Source of the DNA: Balneolales bacterium ANBcel1
GTDB lineage: Bacteria; Bacteroidota; Rhodothermia; Balneolales; Natronogracilivirgulaceae
NCBI GenBank assembly: GCA_029688905.1
Contig: JARULB010000006.1
Span: forward strand, 124,001 to 188,000
Length of the DNA stretch: 64,000 bases
Direction: 5' to 3'
Shown: piece by piece, positions 36,709 to 44,964 of the stretch
How the letters are laid out: the number at the start of each line of letters is the position of its first letter
Numbering within the stretch: the stretch's first letter is position 1
The notes under the pieces: generated by a model
Told to the model about the DNA's origin: nothing
Databases searched by the model: none
What the model saw: the letters and a program-made list of their open reading frames with translations, nothing else
Position numbers and translations under genes: made by a program

Positions 36709-39285
36709 TCATTCGAAACGAAATTCATGAGGCGGCTCGGCATCCAGCAGATGACGTACAAAAAAGTCCCAGGTTCGCCGGACCATATATCTTTCGTTGG
36801 CAAACCCGTGATCTCTGTTGGGCATAACAATCAAATCGAAATCTTTGTTCTCTTCTATCAGTTCATTGATAAAAAGGAGCGTCATGTTGGGATGGACGTT
36901 ATTGTCCATGGTTCCGTACGAAAGCAGCAGCCTGTCTTCCAGCTGGTCCGCTTTCGTCCAGATCGCCTGCGTGGCAAACGTGTCATCCCCGTTATTTATG
37001 ATCCGCTGGCCCTGATATTTTTCTCCCCAGTAGTAGGTGTAGCCGCGGTTGTCCAGGTTTCCGGCACTGGCCACGCCCGCCTTGAACACGCCGGGGTGGT
37101 CCAGCAGGGCGCTCACTGTGGCGTATCCGCCTCCGGAGTGGCCATAGATCCCTGCCCGGCTGTCATCCAGCCAGTCGTAGCGTTCCGCAAGCTGCCGGAT
37201 GGCGGCGATCTGATCCGGAATGCCGTTATCGCTCATATCGCCATACCAGGCGGTGTGAAATGATTTTGAGCGCAGCGGCGTACCGAGGGCATCCAGCTGG
37301 ATGACCACGAAGCCGAGTTCGGCAAGGGCGTGCACCTGCCCACGACGGGCCGCCGCAAAACTGCGCGTGCCGACGCTGCCGACCTGCGGACCCGGATAAA
37401 TATTGATGACAACCGGATAGCGATTCGCCGGGTCGAATCCGGACGGTTTGTACATTACACCATGGAGATCGGTTTCTCCGTCCCGGGCCAGGGTCACAAA
37501 GGGCTCGGGAAGAGTCCAGGGGGATTCAAGCAATCCGGTGATATCGGCTTCGGCAACCGTCATTACCACGGCTCCGGTTCCGTCACGGACCACCGTAACC
37601 GATGGCTCACGGAACGAGGAGTACTCATCCACAAAAAACCTGCCTGAGGGCGATACGGAAATGTCATGGTTGGCCGGCTCCGGTGTTAACAGCACAGGCT
37701 CGGCCGTCTGAACGGCTGGAGGCTCCACGTTATCTCCCTGCTGAGGATGGCGGCCTTCGGTGGCGGCATCATCCGCCCGATACGATCCGATATTCACCCT
37801 GTAAAGATGCGCAAGGTAAGGGTCGCGGCCCTCTTCCCTGCCGGCGGCGGTAAAGTAGATATCGCCGGAAGCCTCATCCACAACCAGCACATCGACCACA
37901 TTCCAGGCGCCTTTGGTAATCCGGGCAACCTGACTCCCGTCCCCGAGCCGGTGGAGATAGAGATGGCCCCATTCGTCGCGGCGGCTGAACCAGATGACCT
38001 CTTCGCGGTCAAACAGCACACGCCAGTTCGGGGCGCCCCGTGAAGTCAGATTCGACTCGAAAAAGGTCTCCGCCTCTTCGCTTAAGACATGGCGGACATC
38101 CCCGGTCCGGGTATCGGCGATGTAGAGGTCAACGCGCCGGTAGTCGCGCGAGGTGTTCACGAATGCCATTTGGGAGGCGTCTTCACTCCAGGCGATGTCG
38201 GCCCACTGCCCGTCGCGTTCCAGGCCGCAGCAGTTGGAGGTGCGCTGATGCGCGGGCTTGCTGTCGATCCAGATTTTGGTACGGCTCTCCACATCCAGGA
38301 TAACCCGTTCGTGCATCGGCACGATGGTGTCGCCGGGCAGCGCATAGGGCCAGGATTCGAGTACAGGCCGATCCTGCGCCGTCTCCAGCAGGTGCATCTC
38401 TGCCACGTCGCGTTCGTCGAGCCGGTAGGTGGCAATTTTCCGGGAGTCGGGCGACCAGTTCAGCACGGGACGTTCCGAATGAAACCATCCCTGGGAATTG
38501 GTGCCGAATCCATAGCGATATTCTCCGGCGGTAGTCAGCGCGAATTCCTCGCCAGTCTCCATGTCGCGTATCCAGAGGTTGTGATCGCGGATAAAAGCTG
38601 CCAGCCGTTCATCGGGGGAGAGTACACTGTTTTCGGGCTGTGATTCGCGCTCCGACTCCCGGCACCGGTAGTTGTCAAGGTCGCACTCCCAGTGTGTGCT
38701 GTTCGCCTCGAAGAGGATGGCGGACTCATCCCGTATGTAGCGGAAGGTGCGAAAAGGGAGGTCACCTGACTCGATTTCCTCATCGGCCTCGAGGAGTTCA
38801 GTGAGGGATTCGGCCAGTCGCTCGTGGTCGAATGCTGGTACCTGGTCACCGGATGCCGGATCAACAAGGAAAAAGCGGTGGCTGTTCGTGTCGGTACGGG
38901 TGCGGTACCAGAAGCGGTCGTCGTCTATCCACTGCGGAGAGATGCCACTGAAATACACTTTGGGAGCAGCATTCCAGCTCAACAGCTCTTCCGCACGACG
39001 ATAGTCCTCTTCGGTAACGGACGATGCCGGCGACGGCCTGTCGGCAGCGGCCTGATGCGCCGTGGAGCAGGCCGAAAATGATAACAGGGAGATCATCACC
39101 CCGAGAAACCCCAGCTTTCCAGCGGCGATTTGTTTTGGTATGGCCGGCAAAACGCGACTGTTCAGCCGATGCGGGAAGTTCGTCTCAATATCGGTGGATC
39201 GCGACGCGGCCGGTGAGATACGGCACAGCTGTCCGGCAGTCCGGTGTTTCACAAATATCCGGCAAAACGGAATCAATCCGGTCAT
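36709..39285 (-). CDS. Dipeptidyl-peptidase IV-type S9B peptidase, probable lipoprotein
   Basis: Full frame 858 residues. The start is uncertain. The frame opens at an ATG at 39285, but a lipoprotein-like signal (KLGFLGVMISLLSFSAC) begins only about 55 residues in, so translation may start at an internal GTG or TTG near it. A DPP4-type beta-propeller fills the first about 580 residues. The hydrolase domain has the nucleophile in GHSGGG (about residue 715), Asp in GTMDNNVHP and His in NRDHGF. It removes X-Pro or X-Ala dipeptides in related enzymes. Probably periplasmic or outer-membrane bound. Confidence 0.9.
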   Translation of the reverse strand: MTGLIPFCRIFVKHRTAGQLCRISPAASRSTDIETNFPHRLNSRVLPAIPKQIAAGKLGFLGVMISLLSFSACSTAHQAAADRPSPASSVTEEDYRRAEELLSWNAAPKVYFSGISPQWIDDDRFWYRTRTDTNSHRFFLVDPASGDQVPAFDHERLAESLTELLEADEEIESGDLPFRTFRYIRDESAILFEANSTHWECDLDNYRCRESERESQPENSVLSPDERLAAFIRDHNLWIRDMETGEEFALTTAGEYRYGFGTNSQGWFHSERPVLNWSPDSRKIATYRLDERDVAEMHLLETAQDRPVLESWPYALPGDTIVPMHERVILDVESRTKIWIDSKPAHQRTSNCCGLERDGQWADIAWSEDASQMAFVNTSRDYRRVDLYIADTRTGDVRHVLSEEAETFFESNLTSRGAPNWRVLFDREEVIWFSRRDEWGHLYLHRLGDGSQVARITKGAWNVVDVLVVDEASGDIYFTAAGREEGRDPYLAHLYRVNIGSYRADDAATEGRHPQQGDNVEPPAVQTAEPVLLTPEPANHDISVSPSGRFFVDEYSSFREPSVTVVRDGTGAVVMTVAEADITGLLESPWTLPEPFVTLARDGETDLHGVMYKPSGFDPANRYPVVINIYPGPQVGSVGTRSFAAARRGQVHALAELGFVVIQLDALGTPLRSKSFHTAWYGDMSDNGIPDQIAAIRQLAERYDWLDDSRAGIYGHSGGGYATVSALLDHPGVFKAGVASAGNLDNRGYTYYWGEKYQGQRIINNGDDTFATQAIWTKADQLEDRLLLSYGTMDNNVHPNMTLLFINELIEENKDFDLIVMPNRDHGFANERYMVRRTWDFFVRHLLDAEPPHEFRFE

Positions 39286-39332
39286 GGCAGTGGTATTTGG
39301 GTTATCAGGAAAAATGGGAGCAAGAGTTTCTG

Positions 39333-40736
39333 TCAGGGCCGGTTCGGCGGCAGGTGAATAAGCGGATCGGGCATGGCGTACTTATAGAGCATTCGCTGTT
39401 CGTCGCTCACCGTGTAGATGGCGTTATGCTGTCTGAGCACCGAGATCCCCTCCAGGTCACGGTTTCCGGCCGGTGCGGCAAACGCGGCCAGTGGCCGGCC
39501 GGTGGTATCAAGAATAAAAACGGCGCGGGCCTGGTCGCTTGCCATCCAGAGCAGGCCGGTTTCGCTGTCATAAAACAGTCCGGACAGATCGACCCCATCG
39601 CTCTCCGGATCCGCCCCGAAATCGACCGGTCTGTACTGAAGGTTGCGGGCCTCACCGTCGCCGGTCAGCTCCAGCTCGATAAAAACTCTGGGATTTTGCT
39701 TGTTTACGAGGTAGATGGTACCCGTGGAGGGGTTGACGGAGATGCCTTCGAGTCCGTCGTTGACTCTTTGCTGCTCCACCTCCACATCAAACCGTTGCAG
39801 TTCGGTACCGTCGGTCGCATACTGCACCACCTGCCTGAGGCGCTCTTCGGCGACATACAGGGTCAGGTCTCCGGGATGCTGACTGATGCCCTCCATATCG
39901 TGACCGTTCACCCGCAACTCTTCCAAAATTTGGCCGGTTTGATCCAGCCGGTAGATGCTTCCTCCGGGATCGTCGCTCACCGACCAGAAGCCGTCTCCGT
40001 CATAATCCGGACTCAACCCGGAAGGATCGCTTAACGCCAGCGAATGGTGAGACTGTAATTCGAGACGTTCGAGCAGATTCCTGTTTCCGGGAGTGGGTTG
40101 GGTCATGGGAACAAGAAACCCCTTGTGCTCTGCGCGAAATGCGGCACGCCCCATGGATATTTGCGGATGGACATCCAGCTTGTGGTAGGATACCGTATCA
40201 ATTTGCGGGGTATTGGCGGATGCGGGTCCGTAGAGGCCGATTTGGGCCCCTTCTTCCGGGAGCTGAAAGCGGGTGTGAACCGCTGATTCGCCAGAAGATT
40301 CACCGCTGGTCCAGATCAGCAGAAATCCGTCCGGCGGGATGGCGGTCTGATCCGGAATGGTGTCGATACGGTCTGAATAGACACCGCACTCCACACCGGC
40401 GATGATCCATCCGCTGACATCCACCTCTTCAAACTCCCGGTTGTGCAATTCAATCCATCCGCTGTACCCGTCGTAATCAGGATCGGCGATAATTCCGTCC
40501 TGAACGACCATAAATTCACTGATAACGACATCGCTGAATTCAAAACCGGAGTTGTCGCCGGGCTGCCCTCCACACTCAATGACGACACCGTCTTCATCCG
40601 GGTCATCGGAAACGGGATCGGAGCAGGCCAGGTGCGTGAAACCAAAAGTGAGTATAATCAGCAGAAAACGAAACAAGGTAGCGGGTGTGGATTCCAACAG
40701 AGAAGTAATTGCAGGACAGGATATATTTTTGAACAT
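39333..40736 (-). CDS. Lamin-tail-domain lipoprotein with SdiA-regulated-like propeller
   Basis: 467 residues from the ATG at 40736, preceded in frame by 16 codons that are probably untranslated. Lipoprotein signal ends FTHLACSD. Residues about 60-190 form a lamin-tail (LTD) immunoglobulin-like domain: VISEFMVVQDG, GYSGWIELHNRE, VDVSGWIIAG. The rest resembles an SdiA-regulated beta-propeller with repeated MEGISQHP, LEGISVNP and LEGISVLR motifs. Calcium-type Asp loops (DPDYDGYSG, DYDGDGFWSV) are present. Function unknown; likely a surface protein. Confidence 0.85.
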   Translation of the reverse strand: MFKNISCPAITSLLESTPATLFRFLLIILTFGFTHLACSDPVSDDPDEDGVVIECGGQPGDNSGFEFSDVVISEFMVVQDGIIADPDYDGYSGWIELHNREFEEVDVSGWIIAGVECGVYSDRIDTIPDQTAIPPDGFLLIWTSGESSGESAVHTRFQLPEEGAQIGLYGPASANTPQIDTVSYHKLDVHPQISMGRAAFRAEHKGFLVPMTQPTPGNRNLLERLELQSHHSLALSDPSGLSPDYDGDGFWSVSDDPGGSIYRLDQTGQILEELRVNGHDMEGISQHPGDLTLYVAEERLRQVVQYATDGTELQRFDVEVEQQRVNDGLEGISVNPSTGTIYLVNKQNPRVFIELELTGDGEARNLQYRPVDFGADPESDGVDLSGLFYDSETGLLWMASDQARAVFILDTTGRPLAAFAAPAGNRDLEGISVLRQHNAIYTVSDEQRMLYKYAMPDPLIHLPPNRP

Positions 40737-40834
40737 CAGATTGGTGATACCGGCTCTTTTCCCGAGGCTGCAGGAAAATGGCACAATAGGTAAAACTGCG
40801 AAACCCCTCTTTTAAAAGCAATTGAAATTGTAAC

Positions 40835-40866
40835 TTGACAAGTTGCCCGACTGTTGATTACATTTT
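40835..40866 (+). promoter_or_regulatory. Predicted promoter of the SUMT-cysH leader
   Basis: TTGACA at 40835-40840, then 18 bases, then TACATTTT at 40859-40866. This fits both a sigma70-type -35 and the Bacteroidota TAnnTTTG -7 pattern (last base differs). A near twin, TTGACA-17-TAAATTTC, stands before the second leader at 55435-55465. The transcript would start at about 40873. Confidence 0.55.
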
Positions 40867-40886
40867 AACGACACTTACTAAGTAAA

Positions 40887-40979
40887 ATGTCTACAGACAG
40901 TTACAGCATGCCCAAGACGAATTATCTGCCGATTACCATGTGTACCATGTGTTGCACACCCTCCGGAGGTAGTGGGTAG
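40887..40979 (+). CDS. Cysteine-rich leader peptide 1
   Basis: 30-codon open frame (ATG 40887, TAG 40977-40979) that ends about 165 bases before the SUMT start. Its second half contains MCTMCC, three Cys codons at 40941, 40950 and 40953, followed by TPSGGSG and the stop. In-frame ATGs at 40908, 40938 and 40947 would still include Cys codons. The GSG end is encoded by the same GGT-AGT-GG(N) stretch that can pair with the terminator, and it occurs in the same frame in leader 2. The role inferred is a ribosome sensor of charged cysteinyl-tRNA, not a functional peptide. Confidence 0.7.
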   Translation: MSTDSYSMPKTNYLPITMCTMCCTPSGGSG

Positions 40980-41038
40980 ATATCAGCTGTAACCATGTCG
41001 TGACAGACATTTCTGATGTAAAGCCCGCTGCCATCCGG
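40963..41038 (+). promoter_or_regulatory. Predicted antiterminator of attenuator 1
   Basis: Segment 40963-40976 (CCGGAGGTAGTGGG, the last codons of the leader peptide) can pair with 41024-41038 (CCCGCTGCCATCCGG). This makes 14 base pairs including two G-U pairs, with one bulged A. The partner segment contains most of the 5' arm of the terminator at 41021-41055, so the two structures exclude each other. A ribosome stalled at the first Cys codon would leave the pairing possible; a ribosome at the stop codon would cover 40963-40976 and allow termination. Confidence 0.65.
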
Positions 41039-41055
41039 TTGCGGGCTTTTTTTTT
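41021..41055 (+). terminator. Intrinsic terminator of attenuator 1
   Basis: Stem AAGCCCGC (41021-41028) with GCGGGCTT (41041-41048), a 12-base loop, and a run of nine T (41047-41055). It lies after the leader peptide and about 90 bases before SUMT, not after a gene. It closely resembles the terminator at 55248-55285. Confidence 0.85.
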
Positions 41056-41145
41056 GCCTGTCAGCGGATCCTTGCCGCAAAACCCCATCCACAAAACTGA
41101 CACCGTAACTTTCTTCATTCGATTTCCCGAATCAATCGCACGCAC

Positions 41146-42066
41146 ATGCCGATCCAAACCAGCACAACCGAAACCAACCGGAATGGCCGCAGAGCCAACA
41201 ACGAACCCGAGTCATCCGGGACCGATAACCGCCATGGTGAGCCACCGACCGTATCCGGCAGAACAGCCGGCGACAACGGCAAGATGAGGTCCGGGCATAT
41301 CCCCGGACGGGTTGCCATTGTCGGTGCCGGTCCGGGCGACCCCGAGCTGATTACCCTGAAAGCGGTGAGATTGCTGCGATCGGCCGATGTCGTTTTGTAT
41401 GACCGTCTTTGCAACCCTGACCTTCTGCATTTTACCAGGCCCGGCACCCGGAAGATATGCGTCGGCAAGCAGTGTGGAAAACCTTCCATCAGTCAGGCCG
41501 ATATCAACCGGCTGTTGATTTCCCATGCGCGAAACGGTGGCATGGTGGTCCGGCTAAAGGGCGGCGACCCGTTTATTTTCGGGCGGGGCGGTGAGGAGTG
41601 CATGGAACTGGCACAGCACGGCATTCCATTTGAAGTTGTGCCCGGCATCAGCAGTATTTCGGCTGTGCCGGCCTATGCGGGAATACCGTTGACCATGCGC
41701 AATCAGGCAACCGGATTTACGGTCATCAGCGGACACCTGCACGACGGCAGTGATTCCTACGACTGGCGAGCTCTGGCCGGTATCTCCACCCTGGTGATCC
41801 TGATGGGGCTGAAAAACCTGCACCGTATCATTGAAGAGCTGATCCGGAACGGCAAGCCGGCCGACACTCCCATTGCGCTCATCCGTTGGGGAACCACCGT
41901 GGAACAGCAGGTGATCACCGGGACCCTGGCGGACATCCCGGCTAAAACCGGGGGAGTCACATCCCCCGTCACCATCGTTATCGGCGAGGTGGTGCAGCAT
42001 ACTCGCGAGCTGGCATGGTTTCAGCCGGAGCGCGCGCACACACGCACTGTCCGGCAGCTAAGCTGA
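41146..42066 (+). CDS. cobA: Uroporphyrinogen-III C-methyltransferase (SUMT)
   Basis: Uses two SAM to methylate uroporphyrinogen III to precorrin-2, the precursor of siroheme for sulfite reductase. 306 residues. After a polar, apparently disordered N-terminus of about 50 residues, the SAM-binding VAIVGAGPGDPELITLKA begins, followed by VLYDRLCNPDLL, VRLKGGDPFIFGRGGEE, GISSISAVPAYAGIPLT and VILMGLKNL. An internal ATG at 41285 would remove the extension. It is the first gene after the predicted cysteine attenuator, followed by cysH; the dehydrogenase half of siroheme synthesis is encoded separately at 44099. Confidence 0.95.
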   Translation: MPIQTSTTETNRNGRRANNEPESSGTDNRHGEPPTVSGRTAGDNGKMRSGHIPGRVAIVGAGPGDPELITLKAVRLLRSADVVLYDRLCNPDLLHFTRPGTRKICVGKQCGKPSISQADINRLLISHARNGGMVVRLKGGDPFIFGRGGEECMELAQHGIPFEVVPGISSISAVPAYAGIPLTMRNQATGFTVISGHLHDGSDSYDWRALAGISTLVILMGLKNLHRIIEELIRNGKPADTPIALIRWGTTVEQQVITGTLADIPAKTGGVTSPVTIVIGEVVQHTRELAWFQPERAHTRTVRQLS

Positions 42067-42122
42067 CCGGCAAAGAAAACCGCCCGTTTCCGTTGATCCC
42101 GGGCAACAGCCAATACCATATT

Positions 42123-42941
42123 ATGAGCGATTATCACCATAAGCATACACGTTTGAACGAAAAAGAACGTCCGCAGGCAGGGGCACAACCGGAAAGCGGC
42201 AGCATGAGCGGCCACAGCAGGCCTTCCGGGCGTACAGATTCACAGGCCTCCCGCATATCGGATGAAGAGATCCGCCGCCTGAATACGAGATTCCGGGATG
42301 CCGGTCCGGAGCAAATTCTGCAATGGACCGTTGCCCGTTACGGCGATGATGCCGTGCTCTCTACCGGGTTCGGGGCGTCAGGAATCGTGCTTATGCACCA
42401 GCTTTCACTGGTGAAGCCGGGAGCCGCAGCGTTTTACCTGGATACCGACCTTCTGTTCGGTGAAACCTATGAACTGATTGACCGAATTCGCGAACGAATG
42501 GAGTTGAATCTGGTGCGGGTGCGGCCGGAACTATCGCTGGATGAACAGGCGGAACAATACGGCGACCGGTTGTGGGAAACGCGTCCCGACCAATGCTGCC
42601 ACATCCGGAAAGTGCTGCCGCTGCAACGCTTTCTGTCGGATAAACGGGCCTGGATCACCGGCATCCGCAGAGATCAATCCGAGACCCGCAAACACACCGA
42701 ACTGTTTGCATACGATCAGCGGCTGGATATCCTGAAAATAAACCCGCTGGCGTCGTGGCCGGAAGAAGACGTTTGGAGCTACATCCGCATCAACGATTTG
42801 CCTTACAATGAATTACATGACAAGGGATATCCCAGTATCGGCTGTTGGCCCTGCACAAATCCGGTAAGCGAAGGCGAAGACCTGCGCGCGGGACGCTGGT
42901 CGGGAACCGGGAAAACAGAATGCGGCATTCACATGAAATAA
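42123..42941 (+). CDS. cysH: Assimilatory adenylylsulfate (APS) reductase, CysH family
   Basis: Reduces activated sulfate to sulfite using thioredoxin-type electrons. 272 residues from the ATG at 42123; an upstream in-frame start would overlap SUMT. Cys158-Cys159 (QCCHIRK) and Cys241/Cys244 (GCWPCTN) form the CC...CxxC set that binds a 4Fe-4S cluster in APS-using enzymes. The catalytic Cys267 is in TECGIH near the C-terminus. STGFGASG (P-loop-like) and TGIRRDQSETR mark the substrate site. The first about 45 residues are polar and low-complexity. Siroheme from the flanking genes would serve the next step, sulfite reductase, which is not in the window. Confidence 0.93.
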   Translation: MSDYHHKHTRLNEKERPQAGAQPESGSMSGHSRPSGRTDSQASRISDEEIRRLNTRFRDAGPEQILQWTVARYGDDAVLSTGFGASGIVLMHQLSLVKPGAAAFYLDTDLLFGETYELIDRIRERMELNLVRVRPELSLDEQAEQYGDRLWETRPDQCCHIRKVLPLQRFLSDKRAWITGIRRDQSETRKHTELFAYDQRLDILKINPLASWPEEDVWSYIRINDLPYNELHDKGYPSIGCWPCTNPVSEGEDLRAGRWSGTGKTECGIHMK

Positions 42942-43002
42942 TCATGACCGATTTAAATTATATGAACTACCTCACTAAAAGAATCCGAATCAAATAAACC
43001 AA

Positions 43003-43716
43003 ATGAAAGATTTGCCAGAAACAGAGAACGGCGATAAGATTCCAGTTAATGAAGAAAATGAAGTTGAACGCTTTACTTTCTCTCTCCTTGGTAAACAAGC
43101 CTTACAGTTTTTCAATTTAGAAAAAGGTTTTTTACATACGCTAAAGCTGTTGATTATAAATCCGGGAAAGCACATTCGGGCCTATTTGAGTCATGATCGT
43201 AATCGCTTGATAAACCCATTTAAATTTTATCTATTTACTGGAACAATATTTGTTTTTATCTATCGATATTTACTTTCAGAGGAGCATTTCGAGAATAGAG
43301 TTGATTCTGAATTGGAGCAAGAAGTCTTTTTGTTCATTATTCACTACTATCACTTTTTTCTGCTGTTTGCAGTATTCTTTATCGCATTCTTTTCTTACTT
43401 GCTTTTCAAAAAAGAATCAGGCTATAACCTAATAGAAATTTTGATTTTTAATCTATATATTACGGGCATATTTTTTGCAATATCTATTATTACGTCTCCA
43501 CTGGGTGATAATTTTCAGCCTTACAGTGATATTATCATTAGCCTTATTTCTTTCTCCTATTTTATATTTGCGTACATATCATTTTTTAGGGGAGATTACT
43601 TGGAAACAACAGTTAAAACTGTATTAGCTATTATCCTTGGAATATGTACGATTATATTTTTAATTATTCTGTCAGGGTTTATCGTAGGTTTTTTGCAAGC
43701 CGTATCTCAAGCCTAA
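43003..43716 (+). CDS. DUF3667-type membrane protein, AT-rich
   Basis: 237-residue protein of the DUF3667 type, seen widely in Bacteroidota. A soluble N-terminus with FTFSLLGKQALQFFNLEKGFLHTLKLL and PGKHIRAYLSHDR, then RLINPFKFYLFTG, leads into about five transmembrane segments rich in Phe and Ile. Function unknown. The DNA is strikingly AT-rich compared with both flanks, and codon use (AAA, TTT, ATA) is unlike cysH or the siroheme gene. This points to recent acquisition between sulfate-assimilation genes. Confidence 0.85.
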   Translation: MKDLPETENGDKIPVNEENEVERFTFSLLGKQALQFFNLEKGFLHTLKLLIINPGKHIRAYLSHDRNRLINPFKFYLFTGTIFVFIYRYLLSEEHFENRVDSELEQEVFLFIIHYYHFFLLFAVFFIAFFSYLLFKKESGYNLIEILIFNLYITGIFFAISIITSPLGDNFQPYSDIIISLISFSYFIFAYISFFRGDYLETTVKTVLAIILGICTIIFLIILSGFIVGFLQAVSQA

Positions 43717-43756
43717 AAATCCAAAATCAACAATCTCATATCTAAATCACGCAAAT

Positions 43757-43912
43757 ATGATTTTTTTTCAAAAGGTAACAGATAAGTGGAACCGTCTTTC
43801 AAAAGTTAAGAAGACCGTTATATGCGCACTTATCATTATAATATTGGGTGTACTTCTATATTCAATAGGTTTCAAGATTGGCGAAGCTTTTGGTGATGCG
43901 TTTGGGAGTTAA
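43757..43912 (+). CDS. Small membrane protein
   Basis: 51-codon gene, AT-rich like its neighbour. It encodes a basic N-terminus (KVTDKWNRLSKVKK) and one transmembrane segment (TVICALIIIILGVLLYSIGF), ending GEAFGDAFGS. It starts 40 bases after the DUF3667 gene and probably forms a pair with it. Not recognised otherwise. Confidence 0.6.
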   Translation: MIFFQKVTDKWNRLSKVKKTVICALIIIILGVLLYSIGFKIGEAFGDAFGS

Positions 43913-44098
43913 AAAGCATATACCGCTATTTGAACTGTAGTAATATTCATGAACCCTAAATCTGTGGGTATAACATTGGTTACAATCTGTCAGCGGCCCT
44001 TGCTTTTGCCAAAATCACTGCTGGAAAGAATACTTGCTGCATTCTCTGAGTGCAGCGTAACCGCTGCAGGTTAAACCTGGGCCGATATTCAAATCACC

Positions 44099-44815
44099 AT
44101 GAAATCTTTTTATCCGATATACCTGACCCGGCTTGATGAGAAGAAGGTCGTGCTGCTGGGTGGTGATGAAGAAGCCGAACGTAAGCTCGATGAACTGCTC
44201 TCGTTTGGTGCGAGGGTGCATGTTTTGAGCGAAGAGATAACGGATGAAATGCGCCGATGGCATGACGGCGGGCGTTTCAAGTGGACAGCGCGGGAGTACC
44301 GCTTCGGTGATCTGGAGGGAGCCGGATTCGTGGTGGCGGCCGATTACTCCCAACAGATGGCCGAAGAAGCGGCCGGAGAGGCGAAGGAGCGCAACCTGAT
44401 TATCAATGTGATGGACAACATCCCGCTTTCCAACTCCGCGTTCGGCTCGGTGGTGCGGCGCGGCAAGCTTACCGTCTCCTTCTCGACAAATGGACTGGCA
44501 CCCGCGCTGGCGGTTCGGCTCAAGCAGAGGTTCCAGCGGGAACTGGACGAGGCTTATGGCGAATTTCTGGAGTTGGCCGAACAAATCCGTCCGTCCATTA
44601 TGGCGCTGATGCACGATTCGGAGGCCCGGAAGAAACGATGGTACGAATGGGTGGATTCGGAGGTAATCCCCCTGCTGCGTGAGGGGCGCAGAGACGACGC
44701 TTTGGCATTGACGGAACAGATATGGGGCCGGGCAATCATGAAGCGGTCGGGGTTGCGGGCGAAAGAGAAGCTGCTTGTTCGATTGTTACGGAAAGCAGCC
44801 GCTCTCTTTTCGTGA
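44099..44815 (+). CDS. Precorrin-2 dehydrogenase / sirohydrochlorin ferrochelatase
   Basis: Second enzyme of siroheme synthesis (CysG N-terminal or Met8p type), 238 residues. It oxidises precorrin-2 with NAD and inserts iron. The Rossmann start is KKVVLLGGDEEAERKLDELL, where GGDEEAERK replaces the usual GGGxVAxRK. The likely catalytic Asp is in NVMDNIPLSNSAF, and FSTNGLAPALAVRLKQR is the conserved SSGGxSP-like segment. It complements SUMT at 41146 but is separated from cysH by the AT-rich insertion, so it may have its own promoter. Confidence 0.92.
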   Translation: MKSFYPIYLTRLDEKKVVLLGGDEEAERKLDELLSFGARVHVLSEEITDEMRRWHDGGRFKWTAREYRFGDLEGAGFVVAADYSQQMAEEAAGEAKERNLIINVMDNIPLSNSAFGSVVRRGKLTVSFSTNGLAPALAVRLKQRFQRELDEAYGEFLELAEQIRPSIMALMHDSEARKKRWYEWVDSEVIPLLREGRRDDALALTEQIWGRAIMKRSGLRAKEKLLVRLLRKAAALFS

Positions 44816-44964
44816 ATCCCGCCGGTTAACCTTCAGACCACGCCTGCGGTGCGGCACGGAGGGTTTGCCGGTATTCGCACGGGGCAACTCTGCTGGATGC
44901 CGAAACGACTTATGCACCTCTTGCAGCAAGGGAATCTGCGGACAGCGGATAGCGGCGAAAATTG

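Noticed and set aside
40937-40979. Possibility that the Cys-rich peptide is a secreted bacteriocin-like product
   Set aside because: No modification or export genes are nearby, and the same Cys/GSG plan before two sulfur operons with terminators fits attenuation better.
43003-43912. AT-rich block as an insertion sequence or prophage piece
   Set aside because: No transposase, integrase, terminal inverted repeats or target duplication could be found by eye.
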